From CAZZCP01 sp964653235 (GTDB lineage Bacteria > Bdellovibrionota > Bdellovibrionia > Bdellovibrionales > UBA840): a stretch of DNA of 6,950 bases. Positions 5,765 to 6,950 of this stretch are shown here, in pieces; position 1 is the first letter of the stretch; every line of letters begins with the position of its first letter. Under the pieces are notes generated by a model, which worked only from the letters and a program-made list of their open reading frames with translations, ran no database searches and had not been told where the DNA came from. The position numbers and the translations under genes were made by a program. Location: assembly GCA_964653235.1 (NCBI GenBank), contig CAZZCP010000096.1:1-6950 (forward strand), given 5' to 3'.

Positions 5765-6950
5765 GACTGCTCTTTACGATCTGTTTTACTTTCAAAATTA
5801 CAAGCTGCTTCTGATAAATCTTGCTGTACTTCAATTTGAAATTTTAAAAATAATATCGGGTTCAACTGATCAGGGTGACGTATCTCTGTAGATAAACTAC
5901 CTAGTAATCCATCAATCTCTCTAAAACGACTATTTTTGACAATTGCTTGTCTCAAATCGCGAAGCTTAGAATTATCATCTTTCTTTTTCCAACAATTGTA
6001 CTCGATCATTAAATCTTGTAAACGCTTGTTTACAATTTCCTCTGTAAAACTGCAAGTGCTTTTATCAAAGACTTCTTCGAATTTTTTATCATCAATCAAT
6101 AATTCTTCAGTAATCAAAGCATCAATGCCAGATTTAAAACTCTCATCTCTCAATAAAATATCGATTCTTTTTCTGCAGTCTTGAATTAAATTATTGGTAT
6201 CATCTAAATTATTTTCTTCATAGTAATTGCTTTCAGCATCTCCTTGAGGAGCTTTGTTAAAATCAAAAAATTCTTTACAGACTTTCTGAACTCGATCACT
6301 TGCATATTGAATGCAAGACTTCGTTGTTTCTCCGTAGGTGTTTAAGAATTGACGAAAAATATCTTTTTCATCCATAGATAAAGATTCTACATTCGTCTTC
6401 GAATTATATTTAGGATGTTGTCCACAAAAGAGTTCTTGAGTTAGATATTCTTTTTCAAGCTCGCTTTCAGGTTCTTTGTTTTGCTGAATTCTCTCTAAAA
6501 GTTTATTGCCTAAATGAGCCCATCCTTTATCATTACACTTGATGTCTTTCGGTGCCGTCTCACCATTCGGCGCTATTCTACGAGGCGTAAGCTCAATCGG
6601 CGGGGTGCCGCGGCCGAAGACCTCGGCTTCACTTTCGCTAGCCACCGCCTTAGTGAGACTCGCTGACTTTGCTTGCGGAGCAAAAGAGGCTGTCTGCGTA
6701 CTAGCACTTCTTGTAGCACTGCTTGCCGAAGAGCTCGAAGCCGATCGAGTGCTTGCGGTGCTTGCCGAAGCAGGGCTTCGAGAGCGACTTCGTTCGCTTG
6801 CACGCGAGCTTGGACTTGAGCTAGAGCTTGACCGAGAAGATGATGAAGGGCGGCTCGAGCTGCGCGATGATCGATCATCAGTTGATCTGGATGAGGAGCG
6901 AGAGCGGCCTCCGCTTTGGCCGCCAATTCTTGGGCCCGATTGACGGGCGG
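5758..6950 (-). CDS. Unrecognised protein with N-terminal Ser/Arg-rich region and Cys-containing C-terminal domain (partial)
   Basis: The frame is open from the right edge of the window to TAA 5758-5760, giving 396 visible codons; the start is outside. A GTG at 6643-6645 could be called as a start, but the frame runs through it and no good ribosome-binding site precedes it. The first ~75 visible residues are extremely Ser/Arg-rich (34 Ser and 11 Arg in the 60 codons of 6721-6900; motifs such as SERSRSRSP). Ser is encoded by five different codons, so the protein sequence rather than a DNA repeat appears conserved. A Ser/Thr/Ala stretch and a Pro-containing linker (GTPPIELTPRRIAP) follow. Then comes a ~265-aa, mostly helical-looking, charged domain with eight Cys and no motif I recognise. 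The even Cys number fits an exported, disulfide-bonded protein, but no signal peptide is visible. Competing frames at 6573-6926 (-) and 6539-6943 (+) do not join the downstream domain. Confidence 0.75.
   Translation of the reverse strand, partial: ARQSGPRIGGQSGGRSRSSSRSTDDRSSRSSSRPSSSSRSSSSSSPSSRASERSRSRSPASASTASTRSASSSSASSATRSASTQTASFAPQAKSASLTKAVASESEAEVFGRGTPPIELTPRRIAPNGETAPKDIKCNDKGWAHLGNKLLERIQQNKEPESELEKEYLTQELFCGQHPKYNSKTNVESLSMDEKDIFRQFLNTYGETTKSCIQYASDRVQKVCKEFFDFNKAPQGDAESNYYEENNLDDTNNLIQDCRKRIDILLRDESFKSGIDALITEELLIDDKKFEEVFDKSTCSFTEEIVNKRLQDLMIEYNCWKKKDDNSKLRDLRQAIVKNSRFREIDGLLGSLSTEIRHPDQLNPILFLKFQIEVQQDLSEAACNFESKTDRKEQSQ

Noticed and set aside
6573..6926. 117-codon Ala/Leu/Arg-rich frame on the minus strand
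   Set aside because: It overlaps, in another frame, the Ser/Arg-rich segment that continues without a stop into the downstream domain. Its composition is what a shifted reading of GC-rich Ser/Arg codons gives.
6539..6943. 134-codon frame on the plus strand rich in Leu, Ala and Glu
   Set aside because: It is antisense to the Ser/Arg-rich coding region, has no recognisable motif, and its biased composition follows from the opposite strand.

Overview
The window looks like a chromosomal accessory region of a moderately AT-rich Gram-negative bacterium. Two predicted exported proteins with signal peptides, several Cys-rich regions and the general style of the hypothetical proteins recall predatory or environmental Deltaproteobacteria-like lineages such as Bdellovibrionota. 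That placement is an inference; no rRNA or other marker gene is present to fix it.

Layout. Positions 1-258 hold the 3' end of an unrecognised + strand gene. A 173-bp element bounded by inverted repeats (258-430) follows, starting exactly at that gene's stop codon and looking like a MITE. Next is a class-I glutamine amidotransferase-like gene (475-1191, +). It converges with, and overlaps by 34 bp, an exported V8/trypsin-like serine protease (1158-2096, -) with an intact His-Asp-Ser triad. About 360 bp of AT-rich non-coding DNA with two related palindromes precedes a small, apparently decaying antitoxin module. This module comprises a ~45-codon ORF with an apparent 1-base deletion just after its start (2459-2592), a 15-bp tandem duplication, and a CopG/ribbon-helix-helix antitoxin-like gene (2576-2800) whose frame continues convincingly past an in-frame TAA to 2863.

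Positions 3002-4153 (-) encode an AAA_14/DUF4143 ATPase with intact Walker A/B motifs and a PD-(D/E)xK-like C-terminal motif. It has a good -35/-10 pair placed so that the transcript would start at or next to the ATG, and a 15-bp palindrome covers the -10.

The right half is the most unusual part. A secreted protein (4280-5764, +) has four Asp/Asn-rich, EF-loop-like repeats followed by a metzincin-type zinc motif whose catalytic Glu is Gly (HGVMHNLGHRH). It converges tail to tail, with a 7-bp overlap, on a gene that enters from the right edge (5758-6950, -). The visible N-terminal part of that gene is a strikingly Ser/Arg-rich (SR-like) low-complexity domain, followed by a Cys-containing domain with no recognised fold. 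Base composition changes sharply inside both genes, at about 4920 and about 6540. The ~1.6 kb between these points is about 33-37% GC in the blocks counted, against 45-65% outside. The two C-terminal halves therefore look like one exchangeable cassette joined to two resident N-terminal halves. The idea that the two proteins are a functional pair (for example variable exported effector and partner) is inference only.
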